Shown in pieces: positions 24,001-34,720 of a stretch of 64,000 bases of DNA. Each line of letters starts with the position of its first letter. The first letter of the stretch is position 1. The stretch comes from Psettodes erumei (lineage: Eukaryota; Chordata; Actinopteri; Pleuronectiformes; Psettodidae). Location of the stretch: positions 4,836,001 through 4,900,000 of the forward strand of contig JAFBJZ010000781.1 in the NCBI GenBank assembly GCA_016785225.1, given 5' to 3'. Under the pieces are notes generated by a model. The model had not been told where the DNA came from. It saw only the letters and a list, made by a program, of their open reading frames with translations, and searched no databases. The position numbers and the translations under genes are program-made.

Positions 24001-25250
24001 ATTGAAACAAGCATCAAAGGAAAATATACAGTAGGTGTTGCCATGTATGAAGAATATTATCCTGTTATCTGCATCACCCTGTGGTCATTTATCTGCAAAA
24101 CTGTCAGTATTGTGCGTGAGCCTGGGCATTATTACGAGTCCAGCTGTACAGTAAAAAAGCCCTGATCCCTTGGTCAACCTGAAAGTCACTCCCTTTTCAA
24201 ACCATAAAGTGGACCTCCTTTCCAAGTCATTATTACACCGGAGTAAAACCCTTTTGACTGATTAAAATTTAATCATCAAAAAAACGCAAGTTACTGAAAC
24301 TGCAGACTGAATGTACATTATAAAAAAGGTATGATGATCACATAGATGTAATGTGTCAGCATTTGGCTACACACTGGAAAAAAATCTTACTCCTTTAGTG
24401 TCTCAGAAGAGAGATGCAGAGATGTAAATGGGGCTAATGACTGTACACATTGTGGTTATAAGTATATCCTTATTTTGACTGGTTATCATTTGGGACTCAG
24501 GTCCGTTGAGTCTTTTTAGGTCTCTTGACTACTTTAAACAGAAGAAACACACATGTATTCAATTTATGTTGCCATTAAACGGAGACATTTGTCAACCGAT
24601 TTATTTCGTGCCACGAAGAGTTAACAGCAATATCCACATATTACATCTCACGGCCTTCATCACACTATGCCTGATTGCTCACGTTAATGGCTAAAACTTT
24701 ACACATTCCTTTCACCGGCGCAATGGGTGGGGTGGGGATACTCTTAACACGGAAAGCTGAGGCAGTTTAATATGTGGCTAACGTTAAGTTTACCGTGCCC
24801 TTGATCTGGATGGTAAAGTAGCCAACCGAGATTTAGCTCGGCAGCCAACCACCCTAGATAACTGGGGTTAAATAAATGTCTGTTGCCGCTCGTTTGCTGG
24901 ACTGAGGTAGCTCCGACGAACTGAGAATCATGTCAAATACACCATGTAACTAACGCTGGGTCAGCTAAAGGCTATGAAGGAAGCTGACACAAGACACCCA
25001 GCTGCTCCATTAAGTGCCCGTCGATGAGGACTTGTGTTCACACCGATAAGAACACAGGAAGCACACCGGTGAACTAACCTAGCAGTAGTGCGCTAACGTT
25101 AACCAAGTTACACTTACGCTAGCGGTTGCTAGTCAAGCAGGGTGAGCTAAGGATAAGCTAGTTAGCTACGTTAGCTTAGCTTCAGGCTGCAAGCTCTCGA
25201 GTGGCCAAATGTGACCGAGAAAACGCGCTATCGTCAATTCGGCAACTTAC
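21030..25250 (-). other. gapvd1: gapvd1 intron 1 and end of 5' UTR
   Basis: The first coding exon probably begins at 21066 (acceptor CTCCAG just upstream), giving 37 nt of 5' UTR in that exon. The next 4.2 kb has no recognisable coding exon. A GC-rich patch at about 21360-21690 and another near 22380-22620 could be alternative promoters. Confidence 0.5.
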
Positions 25251-25440
25251 CGAGCGTGGTTAGCGTGTGCTGGTTGTTCTCACTTTCTCTAAACACAGCT
25301 GATCCAAAGATTTCTCGAGTCAAAGGGGCTGTTTGTTGGCGGTTAGCCGTTTCACACAGGCTTCTGCAGGAGCGGACAGTGCTGTCATTTGCTGTCATCA
25401 CGAGGAGACCTGCGCAACCCGCATGTGCGAAGCTCTGTTA
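25251..25440 (-). promoter_or_regulatory. gapvd1: Probable gapvd1 non-coding first exon and promoter
   Basis: A strong donor on the minus strand (CACGCTCG followed by GTAAGTTGCC, exon edge at 25251) lies upstream of gapvd1 and has no coding frame, fitting a non-coding first exon. The surrounding 24.7-25.4 kb changes from AT-rich to mixed composition and holds repeated GCTA and AACGTTA-type words often seen at teleost promoters. Transcription start is not determined. Confidence 0.45.
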
Positions 25441-27013
25441 AAGGGAAATTTCACAGTAATAAAGAAAACACACCCACGCATCATTTTACTCCTGTATTAT
25501 ATATCATAAACATAGTTTGTTGCAGTTTCGAACAAATCCTTCAAATTCTTCAATGGAAAACCACACACGGTAACTCAACGCTCTTATATTTGGAGTTCAG
25601 GTCCTGTCTTACTGGATAATTTCTAATAGATATGCCTTCATTATTATTTACATAAATATCCTAAAAGAAGATTATATACAGTAGTTGAAATATTTTTGTT
25701 TTAGTTGTTACAAAAAGCGTGTGCTTTCCAGATTCATTGTGATACAATGGTTTTGTGGTACTAGATTAAATTTAGATTTTAGATTTAATTTATGTTAATT
25801 TATAAGGGAAAACGAAACTTGGTGTACTAATACCTTCTGAATATGGATGAATATACTGGAAACCATCCTGGCCAAACTGGGCATCTTTGTATGCCCTCTC
25901 ATATGATATTGAGAGGTGAGACATGATGCTGACAATCAAAAGCCATCAGCTTTTTATTTTATATTTCGAAAGGAAGGGTTTTCAATAAAGGCAGTTCAGT
26001 GCATATAGATGACATATTATACGTTGTAGAACTGGGGGTTTTTTTGCAATTTTTATTTTTTGTAAAAAGCAATACATGTATTACTCCACTAGGTGGTGGT
26101 CTAATAACATAGAAGAATAAGGAAACCCGAAATCCTTGTGTGCGACACAGTTGCATTAAAACACGGTCTTGGAATACAAGGATGAGGGATTCTCGACATA
26201 TTCGCCAATTTGAAATCCAAATGAGTGTCTCCACAGAAAGGATAACGAGACAAGATTTGTTGGGAGGAGATTTGGAGGACAAGTTGGACTTCAGTCTTTA
26301 CTATTAAGCAGCAACATTTTGACAAGCAGAGCAGATTTACTAATGTAAATGTGTATATGTTGTTGGTTGAAACGTTAGTTGCCACATTTTTTTAAAAAGC
26401 TTGAACTATAACACTGTGCTCCACCCCTCATCCCCCATATCCTAATCTTAAATCCATATATATTGCAAAAGATGACTGTACTACTTACTACTCTGTGAAG
26501 CACTGTGGGTTGCCTTTGGATATATATTTTCCTTGCCTTCTCTGTAAATCATATGTACTAACTGAAACGAATTGATGCCCATGTCATCTTATGCGAGATA
26601 TGAAATCTTGACATAAAGAGAGGAACATTAGAATAATGGCACTTGATCTAAAAAAAATTAAAGATTTCAACCCACTGACATATGACACTGACACTGCATA
26701 TTTAGCACTTAATGCAAGCTTAGTAATAGTATTTCAGAATTCTTCTGTCATAATTGATTGAGCAGTCTCTCTTACTTTTTAAGGGAGAGGGTTGATTCTT
26801 ATTTTTCCTGTTTGAATACTCCTACATGTGCATCACAAACCCTGTATGAAACTGTAAACATCCAAATTAAAGAGTGAAAAGGATGGGCTCATTATGTCTT
26901 CAGACATGTTGTTTGTCTATCCTGATGGGAGGAGGATGTTTTAGTTTACTCTTCAGCCTGATAGTGAGTACGCTGGAGGAGAAATACAAATACAAGGTCA
27001 CTCGTTAAATTCC
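25441..27013. other. Intergenic DNA between gapvd1 and ajm1, no gene seen
   Basis: AT-rich sequence with no credible coding exon. The only item of note is a CTCF-like word at 26086-26099 (CCACTAGGTGGTGG, one core mismatch). Confidence 0.5.
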
Positions 27014-28387
27014 ATTTATTATATATTTATGTATATATATATATATAGGTTATAAACATCACAAAATAGAAAGCTAAGGAAGGTCTTGCACAAAGATATA
27101 TATATAATCAAGTAAAAGAGCAACCTTAGATTAGTCAACAATGGCAATGGAAGCAGGCATATCATCACATCAGGGTTCAGTGCTGCAGCTATGTTATAGG
27201 AACATTCTTATTTCATAATTTATGTTTTAGTGCAAACAAAGTCTTTGCAGCTCTTGGCTCCAAGGGATTATTCAATATTAATAATAAAATAGGCTTTTAC
27301 AATATAGATGTCAAGGTTGCTCTTTCATTGCATATTGTTTAAGAACATACTGTAATGTGGTATTAGTTACAATAAGGTCTCAAGGTCATGATGTTCAAAC
27401 AATATATTCAATATATATATAATATACCTCTTACATGTCTATGCATCAAATGGTATCTCACTAACATAATAAATTTAATTATAAGCAATATCAATATTAA
27501 AATACCTGAATATAAATAACATGCTTTGAGCAAAATAATTGTTCATTTACAATGGTAGTTCAAACAACCTATACGTCAAGAGCTGTCAAGCTTTTAGAAA
27601 TAGCTAAACCTATACATTGCTTTGTGTCAAATGCATTTTTTTTTGACTGAAGGCCACTTTCAAACAAAGCAATTTATACAAGGATGACATCAAGTCTTAT
27701 CTAGAGATGAAGTAAGTTCCAACAAAAAATCTTCATGAACTGGGAAAACAAATGGGTGCTTTGATTGTACTTTGTCTATCAAACAATAACGAATATAGCA
27801 ATCATAAAAAAAATACCCACACAACTACAGTACACTTAGGAAATAGTACTTAAGTATTCATAAACTGTTGTAATATTACAACCACTTTGACAAGGTATAA
27901 TATAAATTTCTGCAATAACATTTGATGGCAAAATCAAAAGTGGGTGACTGTTACAACATGAGACCTGGCTGTGCCTACTATAATGTGAAGGCAATGAGAT
28001 GTGTACTTCATAAATATTGTGTGCTTCATACATTGTCTGCAGAAACTGCAAAGATCATACATGTTCACATCTTAAACACCTGGATAACTGGGTTTGTGCC
28101 TCGTCGACATGCAGGCCATTAACTCTTCTGAGTGCAACAGGACCAAAACAGGCCAAAAACATAGGGCAACTTTTAGAAGTGTTGTGTGTATGTAATGTAC
28201 TCATTGTGTGTATAACTGTGTGTATGGAAACTGAGAGAAATAAGAGAAAGAGAGGGATAGAAAGGGAGATTCTTTCACATATACACAGATATTTCCAGTC
28301 AGTGTTCCATTTGCTAAATCACACCATGTATTTACAGTATGTACAAATAGTGTACTGACATCATTATCATTACTGTTTAGTGCTATA
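27014..28387 (-). other. ajm1: Probable ajm1 3' UTR
   Basis: AT-rich sequence following the ajm1 stop codon (minus-strand TAA at 28388-28390), with no coding content. TTTATT at 27014-27019 gives a minus-strand AATAAA that could end the transcript; a (TA)n tract sits at 27032-27047. The extent is a guess from the poly(A) word. Confidence 0.4.
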
Positions 28388-31300
28388 CTATATAATATCA
28401 TCCAAGAGATGAGGGGTACCCACCCAGTCCAGTGTTCTTGGCTCGGATGCAGCCATGATCATGCACATAAACTGTTTCCCTGTTCTCTTATCTATCGGGT
28501 AAATCGTAGTAGGAGTGAACCTTTTGTTGTTCTCCACAAACTCACACAGCTGATTATAGATTTTGGGGTACTCATGACGAAGGAAGACTCCCCTGGTCCT
28601 GAGCTCACGTTGGATGTTTACAAAGCACACCTCTCGAGCTTTTCTTCCCTCCTCTCCCTCCTTGTCAATGTCTGGGGTGCCTGGAGGCGGTGTGAGGATG
28701 AGCGTTTCCATTTCACTATCCTTCTTGAGGACCTTTTTGTCCGGGCTTGAGGATGCCAAGGACACCTTTGCATATTTTCGAACTGTTGGTGCTTGGACCC
28801 TTGGTGAAGGTCTATTAGGCACTAGTTCACCAACAGCTATTGATACATTCAGAAGGAAACATTCATTGGGGTCGTACTCATTACCTGCCTGCTGCAGTTC
28901 CTTGCAGTATTCACCCAGGTTGTCCTTGAAGCCATCCAGCTCTCTGAGAGATAAGTATGTGGGAGACATGAGGAGGCTCTCGAGCCCAACTTGCAAAAAG
29001 TTGTCAGCTGTCTCTGGATTAGCAAAACCCAGGAAGAGAACGCCTCTCCCTCTGGAGAGGTAGCCAGCTTTAGCAACACGAGAGAAGGCTTTGTGGATCT
29101 CTGAATTCTCTCTGCAGAACTTCAGTGTGTGTCGACACACGCTGCTGACACGACCGTACAGACACGTCTCTTTATGGGTCTCCCAGTCATCCCTGCGGCA
29201 GTTTCGTGAGCAGTAAAATGTGTAGCAACTGTGACATGACTTGAAGTACAAGCAGGCGTTGAACATACTCTCAATCCGGTTGCACTTCTTGTTAGCACAC
29301 ACCATAGTGTCGTCCTCATCTGTGCTGTGGTCTGGAGAACATTCTTCTGCGCTCCTTTGTAAAGCATCACACCCACTATCAGGGTCTTTGATTGTATCAG
29401 GGCTGGATTTAGAAGACAGGAGCTGTGTGTTCAGACACCCTAAGTTTTCAAGTCCAGAAGACCCTCTGTCTTTGTCATCGTCATCAGTAATTAGTTGTTT
29501 CAGCTGGTCCAGAAGGTCTTCACTTGACTTTCTGCAAGTTGGTGGTTTGTAGTCCACAACTAAATCAGCCAAGAGTTGGTCAAGTTGCTCCAGACTCTGC
29601 TGGAGGGAGAAGTTGTTGTGTTTCCTGTCTTTGGTTATGTCTGCTGTGGGGGATGGCTGCTTCTGATGCATTGCTCTTGGAGACGGTGTCTTTTCACTGT
29701 CTAATGTATCCCAGCTGACAGAGTGCACATCGCGTCGCTTGCTGTTGGCTGCGCATATGTCATTATCTGTTATGGTGATCTCAGGTGTTACAAACCAGTG
29801 CCCACTCTTGGTATTCCTCCATGGACTGCTTGAGCCCCTCTCTAATGAGTTTTCGGAGAGTGACAGTGCAGCGTAACGCCTTGGTGAACTTGAGAGGTTA
29901 AGTATCACAGGTTGAGATGTAATATCAGAGGATGCTCCGTGCCTTGCTTGGTAAAACAGGTTCTCATAGCTTCGTCCACGAGGCACTGACTGCTCTCTGT
30001 CATGCCGAGGATATAGAATATTATCCCAAGACTTCGAGTGGTTTTTGACCTCTGCTCCTAGTCTACTTGTCTCCACACAGCTGCTAGTGAACCACGGTGG
30101 CATATTGGGGTCTGGCCTTACTCTTGGTGGTGTGTGCTGAGAGGACTGGTTGGAGACACCAGATATACTTGAGCGGTACCAGTCATCTGAAAAGGCCTGG
30201 GACATTCGAGGGCGTCGACGACCCTCTGTATGATATGGCCGAGATGGACAGTACTGCTCCTCAGGAGAACTGAATGGTTTGGAATAAAACAACCTTGAGC
30301 TGTTCATATGGTATGGATTGAAACGGTTTTCCTCTCCATAGTAAGATCTCGACAGTGGAGTTTGAGAAAAGTATGATCCTGCCTCACTTGTAGAGTAAGG
30401 CCTACTATATACAGAGTGTGCTGGCTCTCTGTTGGACAGGTGGTCTGTATAATATGACCTGACAGGAAGGGTGTGCACCCACCGAGTCCTTGGATCATAT
30501 TGACAAGTCATTGTACTACCATGGCTGGTTAAACTGGATCGATCATCCTGAAAGTATGCTCTGGAATAGGGATGGACTGGATACCGTACTGGGTCTTCTG
30601 TATAGAAAAACTTGGTTGGTATGTTAGGATTTGAGTAAGCTCTTTGTTCTTGACTCAAATATGGTGCAGTTGGTGATGGCATTCTGTGCATGTCCAGATG
30701 CTGGTAAGAGATGGGAGACATGCTGGTGGTGTAGTGGTATCCTTGTCTAAAATCTCCACTGTAGCATTCACTTGGTGTGGGTGTTGGTGAGGAGACAATT
30801 TGCCGTGGCACATACAAACCTCTACTGCTACTGGCCTGGGAGTATCTCTGCCAAAGATGCTCCGTCTGTACATTGGGAACCTGCCTAGATGTGTGCTGCA
30901 GTACAGCAGCATCTGGTTTAATGTCCACACGGCACCTGACATGAGGGGTTATGGCTGGTTTATCTGGTTTGTCCTCCTCAAAACAGTCTGAGACATAGAG
31001 GGGAGAGTGAGGCTGCAGTTTGATAGGATGCACCTCATTTAAAAAAGCCCTGTTTGAGGTGTAGGATTCTCTATGTGTTTCAGAAGTCCTCAAGGTATCT
31101 GATGCAGCCTCAGGTGCATCTCTCCCCTTCCTGGCTCCTGGAGGAGACACTGAGATGGGCACAGGTGTGAGGGTGGCCTTAATTCTTGGAGCACTTTTAG
31201 ATCTTGTTCTCTTTTTAGAATCGGACCATGTAAGATGGCTGGTTTTGTCTTGGCTGGTGTGCTGCTGGAACTGCCTGGTGTTAAACAGATCAGGAGATGA

Positions 31301-31483
31301 AAAGCGAAGATGCCCCTGTTGATCTAGTCCATTCCACATTAGATCTTTGTTTAATGTCTGATGCTCAGCCCTCTTGTAAGGATACTCCATTGAGGAAGAA
31401 AATGACTGTGGGTCATCCAGTGACTCAATAAAGTCAAAGCTACGGCAGTGTCTTTTGTTGATGATTTCTGGTTTATCAATCAT
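28388..31483 (-). CDS. ajm1: Apical junction component 1 homolog (AJM1, C9orf172 family)
   Basis: A single uninterrupted 1031-codon exon. The first about 700 residues are low-complexity, rich in Ser, Tyr, Pro and Arg (for example YHTEGRRRPRMSQAF), as expected for a junction scaffold. A MYND-like Cys/His cluster lies at about residues 725-775 (CNRIESMFNACLYFKSCHSC, then YCSRNCRRDDWETHKETC). The C-terminal domain (GYLSRGRGVLFLGFANPETA, ADNFLQVGLESLLMSPTYLS, RRELRTRGVFLRHEYPKIY-type segment, FMCMIMAASEPRTLDWV, end LLDDII) matches vertebrate AJM1. The protein is reported at apical cell-cell junctions, but its biochemical role is poorly known. The Met used here is the first in frame, yet an in-frame conserved-looking stretch continues upstream to 31600; see the separate entry. 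Confidence 0.88.
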   Translation of the reverse strand: MIDKPEIINKRHCRSFDFIESLDDPQSFSSSMEYPYKRAEHQTLNKDLMWNGLDQQGHLRFSSPDLFNTRQFQQHTSQDKTSHLTWSDSKKRTRSKSAPRIKATLTPVPISVSPPGARKGRDAPEAASDTLRTSETHRESYTSNRAFLNEVHPIKLQPHSPLYVSDCFEEDKPDKPAITPHVRCRVDIKPDAAVLQHTSRQVPNVQTEHLWQRYSQASSSRGLYVPRQIVSSPTPTPSECYSGDFRQGYHYTTSMSPISYQHLDMHRMPSPTAPYLSQEQRAYSNPNIPTKFFYTEDPVRYPVHPYSRAYFQDDRSSLTSHGSTMTCQYDPRTRWVHTLPVRSYYTDHLSNREPAHSVYSRPYSTSEAGSYFSQTPLSRSYYGEENRFNPYHMNSSRLFYSKPFSSPEEQYCPSRPYHTEGRRRPRMSQAFSDDWYRSSISGVSNQSSQHTPPRVRPDPNMPPWFTSSCVETSRLGAEVKNHSKSWDNILYPRHDREQSVPRGRSYENLFYQARHGASSDITSQPVILNLSSSPRRYAALSLSENSLERGSSSPWRNTKSGHWFVTPEITITDNDICAANSKRRDVHSVSWDTLDSEKTPSPRAMHQKQPSPTADITKDRKHNNFSLQQSLEQLDQLLADLVVDYKPPTCRKSSEDLLDQLKQLITDDDDKDRGSSGLENLGCLNTQLLSSKSSPDTIKDPDSGCDALQRSAEECSPDHSTDEDDTMVCANKKCNRIESMFNACLYFKSCHSCYTFYCSRNCRRDDWETHKETCLYGRVSSVCRHTLKFCRENSEIHKAFSRVAKAGYLSRGRGVLFLGFANPETADNFLQVGLESLLMSPTYLSLRELDGFKDNLGEYCKELQQAGNEYDPNECFLLNVSIAVGELVPNRPSPRVQAPTVRKYAKVSLASSSPDKKVLKKDSEMETLILTPPPGTPDIDKEGEEGRKAREVCFVNIQRELRTRGVFLRHEYPKIYNQLCEFVENNKRFTPTTIYPIDKRTGKQFMCMIMAASEPRTLDWVGTPHLLDDII

Positions 31484-31651
31484 TTTTAAATCACATTTCT
31501 GGGGTGAGTGGAGAGAAATGGAGGGGTCGGTGATGAGATTTAGACTAATGTCCCGATATAGAGTTGATGCCAGTATATCAGGGGATGCGTCCGTGTCATC
31601 TTAAAGGAACTCCAGCGCTCTCCATTCAGTGTGATTCAAGATCAACACAGC
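31484..31651 (-). other. ajm1: ajm1 5' part of the main exon with in-frame, start-less N-terminal extension
   Basis: A good acceptor (TTTCTACAG, exon edge at 31651) starts this exon. In the frame of ajm1, codons from 31600 to the called Met read DDTDASPDILASTLYRDI, then a further stretch ending QKCDLK, directly after an in-frame TAA at 31601-31603. That sequence resembles the N-terminus I recall for vertebrate AJM1 (MTRTD...). An ATG giving MTRT exists at 31597-31599, but in a different frame. So the true N-terminus is either shortened here, supplied by alternative splicing (an AG at 31600-31601 after TTCCTTT could act as acceptor), or disturbed by an indel. Confidence 0.6.
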
Positions 31652-31777
31652 CTGTAGAAAGAGATAAAATAAACACAACTGAATGCACTTTTTAAATTTT
31701 CGCATACCAAAGCAAATCTATATATCTGCAATGTTTCCAATAGACCAGAGAGCGATTCGTGGCAGCAGCCATCTGTT

Positions 31778-31811
<34 letters not shown>

Positions 31812-34341
31812 GGGGGGGGTGTTATGGGTCACATAGCAATCAAAACCCCCCAAAAGTCAAATTAATCACAAACCAGAACTTTTAACTAATAAATTTACCC
31901 TATATACTTGCAGTTTTGTAATGTGTGGGTTGTCTTAATTTGTGCCGGTTCCGGCAACTCTCGTAGTATAAACAATCAGTGCAATCGCATTAAAAACACA
32001 TGCTGGGTAATTGGACTTTTAGAAACACAGCACAGAAAAACAAAAGGCTAAAACCTTGTTTGTCACCATCTTGAATCGTTTATAAAATGAGTTTTTAAGT
32101 ATTTATACTGCATTACTACATCATGTGTTGGGTTATTATTAAATCAGTTAACCTACAGTTAATTAAATACTCCCAAATTTAAAAAAGAAAACTTGCAAAG
32201 ACAATTTTCATTTGAACATCTAAAAAATATATAAAATCTGAAAAAAACAGTGCAACAAAATATTTTTTGTTTTCTACAGTTTAATTATTCACATCTTATC
32301 AATAAGTAATATGCAGACAACTGCTCTCAATCTCTGCTTAAAAAGCATCCAAAAGAATGGATTTTTATGTGTCACACACATGGGCTTTCTTGTTGGCACT
32401 CACCCACAAGCTAACCCTGAGTTACCATCTGTTCGTCGTGATGAGAGAGGACTGACCAGCCATCTCACTGTCATGTCACCACAACACACCTCAGTTTCTC
32501 GTCTGTTCATACACGACCAACCTCAACAGACAAACATACACTGTTATTCACAACTTTGCCAAGTGTGATGGAGTTTCGTGCCAAAAGACATATTGTAGGA
32601 TACCTGTGCATGTATTTTGCTGATCTTGATCGAAAGAAACAAGCAGCTGAGCATTATTTATTATAGCTAATGAATGACTTTTTGATGGATAACCAAGATT
32701 TAGAATGATCCATTAGTCAGCTTTTCCTTGCACATATCATGATAATTATCCGCTATAAACTTACATTAACTTCCAAACAGCAAAAAACTACAGCTGAACA
32801 ATGAATCGACATATTATCAAAATCACAACTCAGCCAAGTGCAATATCCAAATCCCACGAGCTGCAGTGTTTTGATAGACACAACATACCATCAAAACTGA
32901 AGCAGTGTGGTGCTACAGAGATGCCTTACAATTCATATTCTCCAGACATACTTACTTGGTACAGACCCCGCTAAAAGGCACATCATCACCATTTTTATGA
33001 CTCCTATTGCAATCGCAATATCTGTCATTATAATTCCATTTCATTTTTTGCATATAGTTAAGCTCTAGTAAATACTGTTGCATTTTTCATATAGTGTGGA
33101 TGTTTCATCTGAATGAGTTATTCAGATATTCCAGGTATCAATTTGGCAGGTTAAATTCAAAACTTGTATAACAAGGTGTCAGGAGGATGCCATGGCCTTG
33201 ACAAGACTTGTTGTATTATATGGCATAAAAAATAGGCTTGATGAAATTGCAAGAGGGTGAACAAAGGTGAACATTCAGTGCAGTAGCTCACTACCACAGT
33301 CAACATCAACCCAGCTTTATACTTAATGGATACGAACAATGGCTGTCAGCTCCCCATCACACTGTATCAATGAATGTTGCTAAAAGAGATAAGAATGGCT
33401 TTTCAAGGATATAATGCTGCGGTATATACTGTAAATGCCGCAACAGGCAAATTAAATATCAGATTTCATTATGAAGGTATAACCACTACCACTGACCTAC
33501 ACCATCACACTTCTAATTCCCTTTACAAATATTAAGGCTTTTTCTCCACAGAAGTGTTTGGTGACTCTGATTGTGGACCAGAAAAGTGGAGAAATGGCTG
33601 ATTTGTTTGTTTGGGTTTTTCTATTTGGAATTTGAGGAAAGGACAAGATGCTTAGACTGACTAAAGGCATGCATTCCTTCCTCTATTCATCCTCACGGTC
33701 TGAGGGTGTTCTTCCATAGGGAGACTAGTCTTTCTAGCACAAGTATAAAACCACATGCCACATAGCCTACTGTCTCCATGGCTACAGCACACAGCAAAGA
33801 AACCAAGAAACACTCCTCGAGCTGCACACTGTGGGCAAAGTCCGAGAAAAAATGGACTCATAACAATATGCATTGATATCTCTATTCATATATGACTAAT
33901 CATGGGTTATTTTTCTAGGTGCTGCCTTATACTAACTGGGATCATGTTCATTTACATGCCAGTTCGCAACTAAAATAACTTCGAAGACTGTTTTCTACCC
34001 GTTTGCAAGGATTTTCTGACGGCAGCAAATGTGATGCAGATTCGCCTGAAACCTCCCCACGGGACCACACCGAGGCGTATTCAGCCTTGAAGCGTTACCA
34101 AATACTTGCTCCGGCGCGCTTGGGCACCCCTTTTATTTTGGTGCTGCGGCACGGACGGCCCTCCATCCTTTTGTGGCTGACCTAATGCCTTTGAGCCTGG
34201 AATGACATCATTTGCGGGGAAAGAAAGAGGCAGCCTGGTTCAAATCGGGACAGAGCCCGCCGGGAAGCAGAAACCTGGGGAGAAATTAGTTCGGCCAAGT
34301 TTGGAGACGTAAGATTTCGCGAGTGACTGACGGGGCCTTAC
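31652..34341 (-). other. ajm1: ajm1 intron 1
   Basis: Inferred intron of 2.7 kb between the donor at 34341 (exon end GATACG, then GTAAGG) and the acceptor at 31652. AT-rich, with a (GT)n tract at 31779-31809 followed by a G run, and no coding exon seen. Confidence 0.5.
31779..31819. repeat. (GT)n then poly-G microsatellite in ajm1 intron
   Basis: About 15 GT units followed by ten G, about 130 bp upstream of the ajm1 main-exon acceptor. Confidence 0.93.
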
Positions 34342-34720
34342 CGTATCGCCAGTGAGCTGGTCGGATGCGGGGGACATGGTGAAGCAGCAGCCTGCTCTCC
34401 GTGAGGTGCAGCCTCAGAACTCCCGCACCTGCTGTGAGCCTCCCGGAGCCGAGCGCTCGTCCTCCATGCTTGCTTACATGTTGTCTGTTCCACCCAGCGA
34501 TGCTCTCGCCCTCGCTTATGTCTTTGTGTGTGTGTGCGCGCGCGCGAGCGAGCGAGTGTTCGTGTGTGTGATGAAGGCAAAGGAGGAGGAGGAGGTGTGT
34601 CTGAGTCTGCGCTTGTGCGCGTGCCTCTGGAGGCGTGGTTGTGCGTGTTTTTATGAGGAGGGAGGATGGGGGCCCGGGGGTGTTGGAGGTGGGTGTTCAG
34701 TCGGAGCAGCAATGCAGTCT
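34342..34720 (-). promoter_or_regulatory. ajm1: ajm1 CpG-rich promoter and first exon with upstream ORF
   Basis: A locally CpG-rich block with CGCGCGCGAG repeats, standing out from AT-rich flanks. A minus-strand donor at 34341 defines the 3' edge of a leader exon. It holds an ATG at 34375-34377 that reads 12 codons (MSPASDQLTGDT) and, if joined to the main exon, continues for 16 more to the TAA at 31601-31603, forming an upstream ORF in the same frame as ajm1. Transcription start was not located. Confidence 0.45.
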
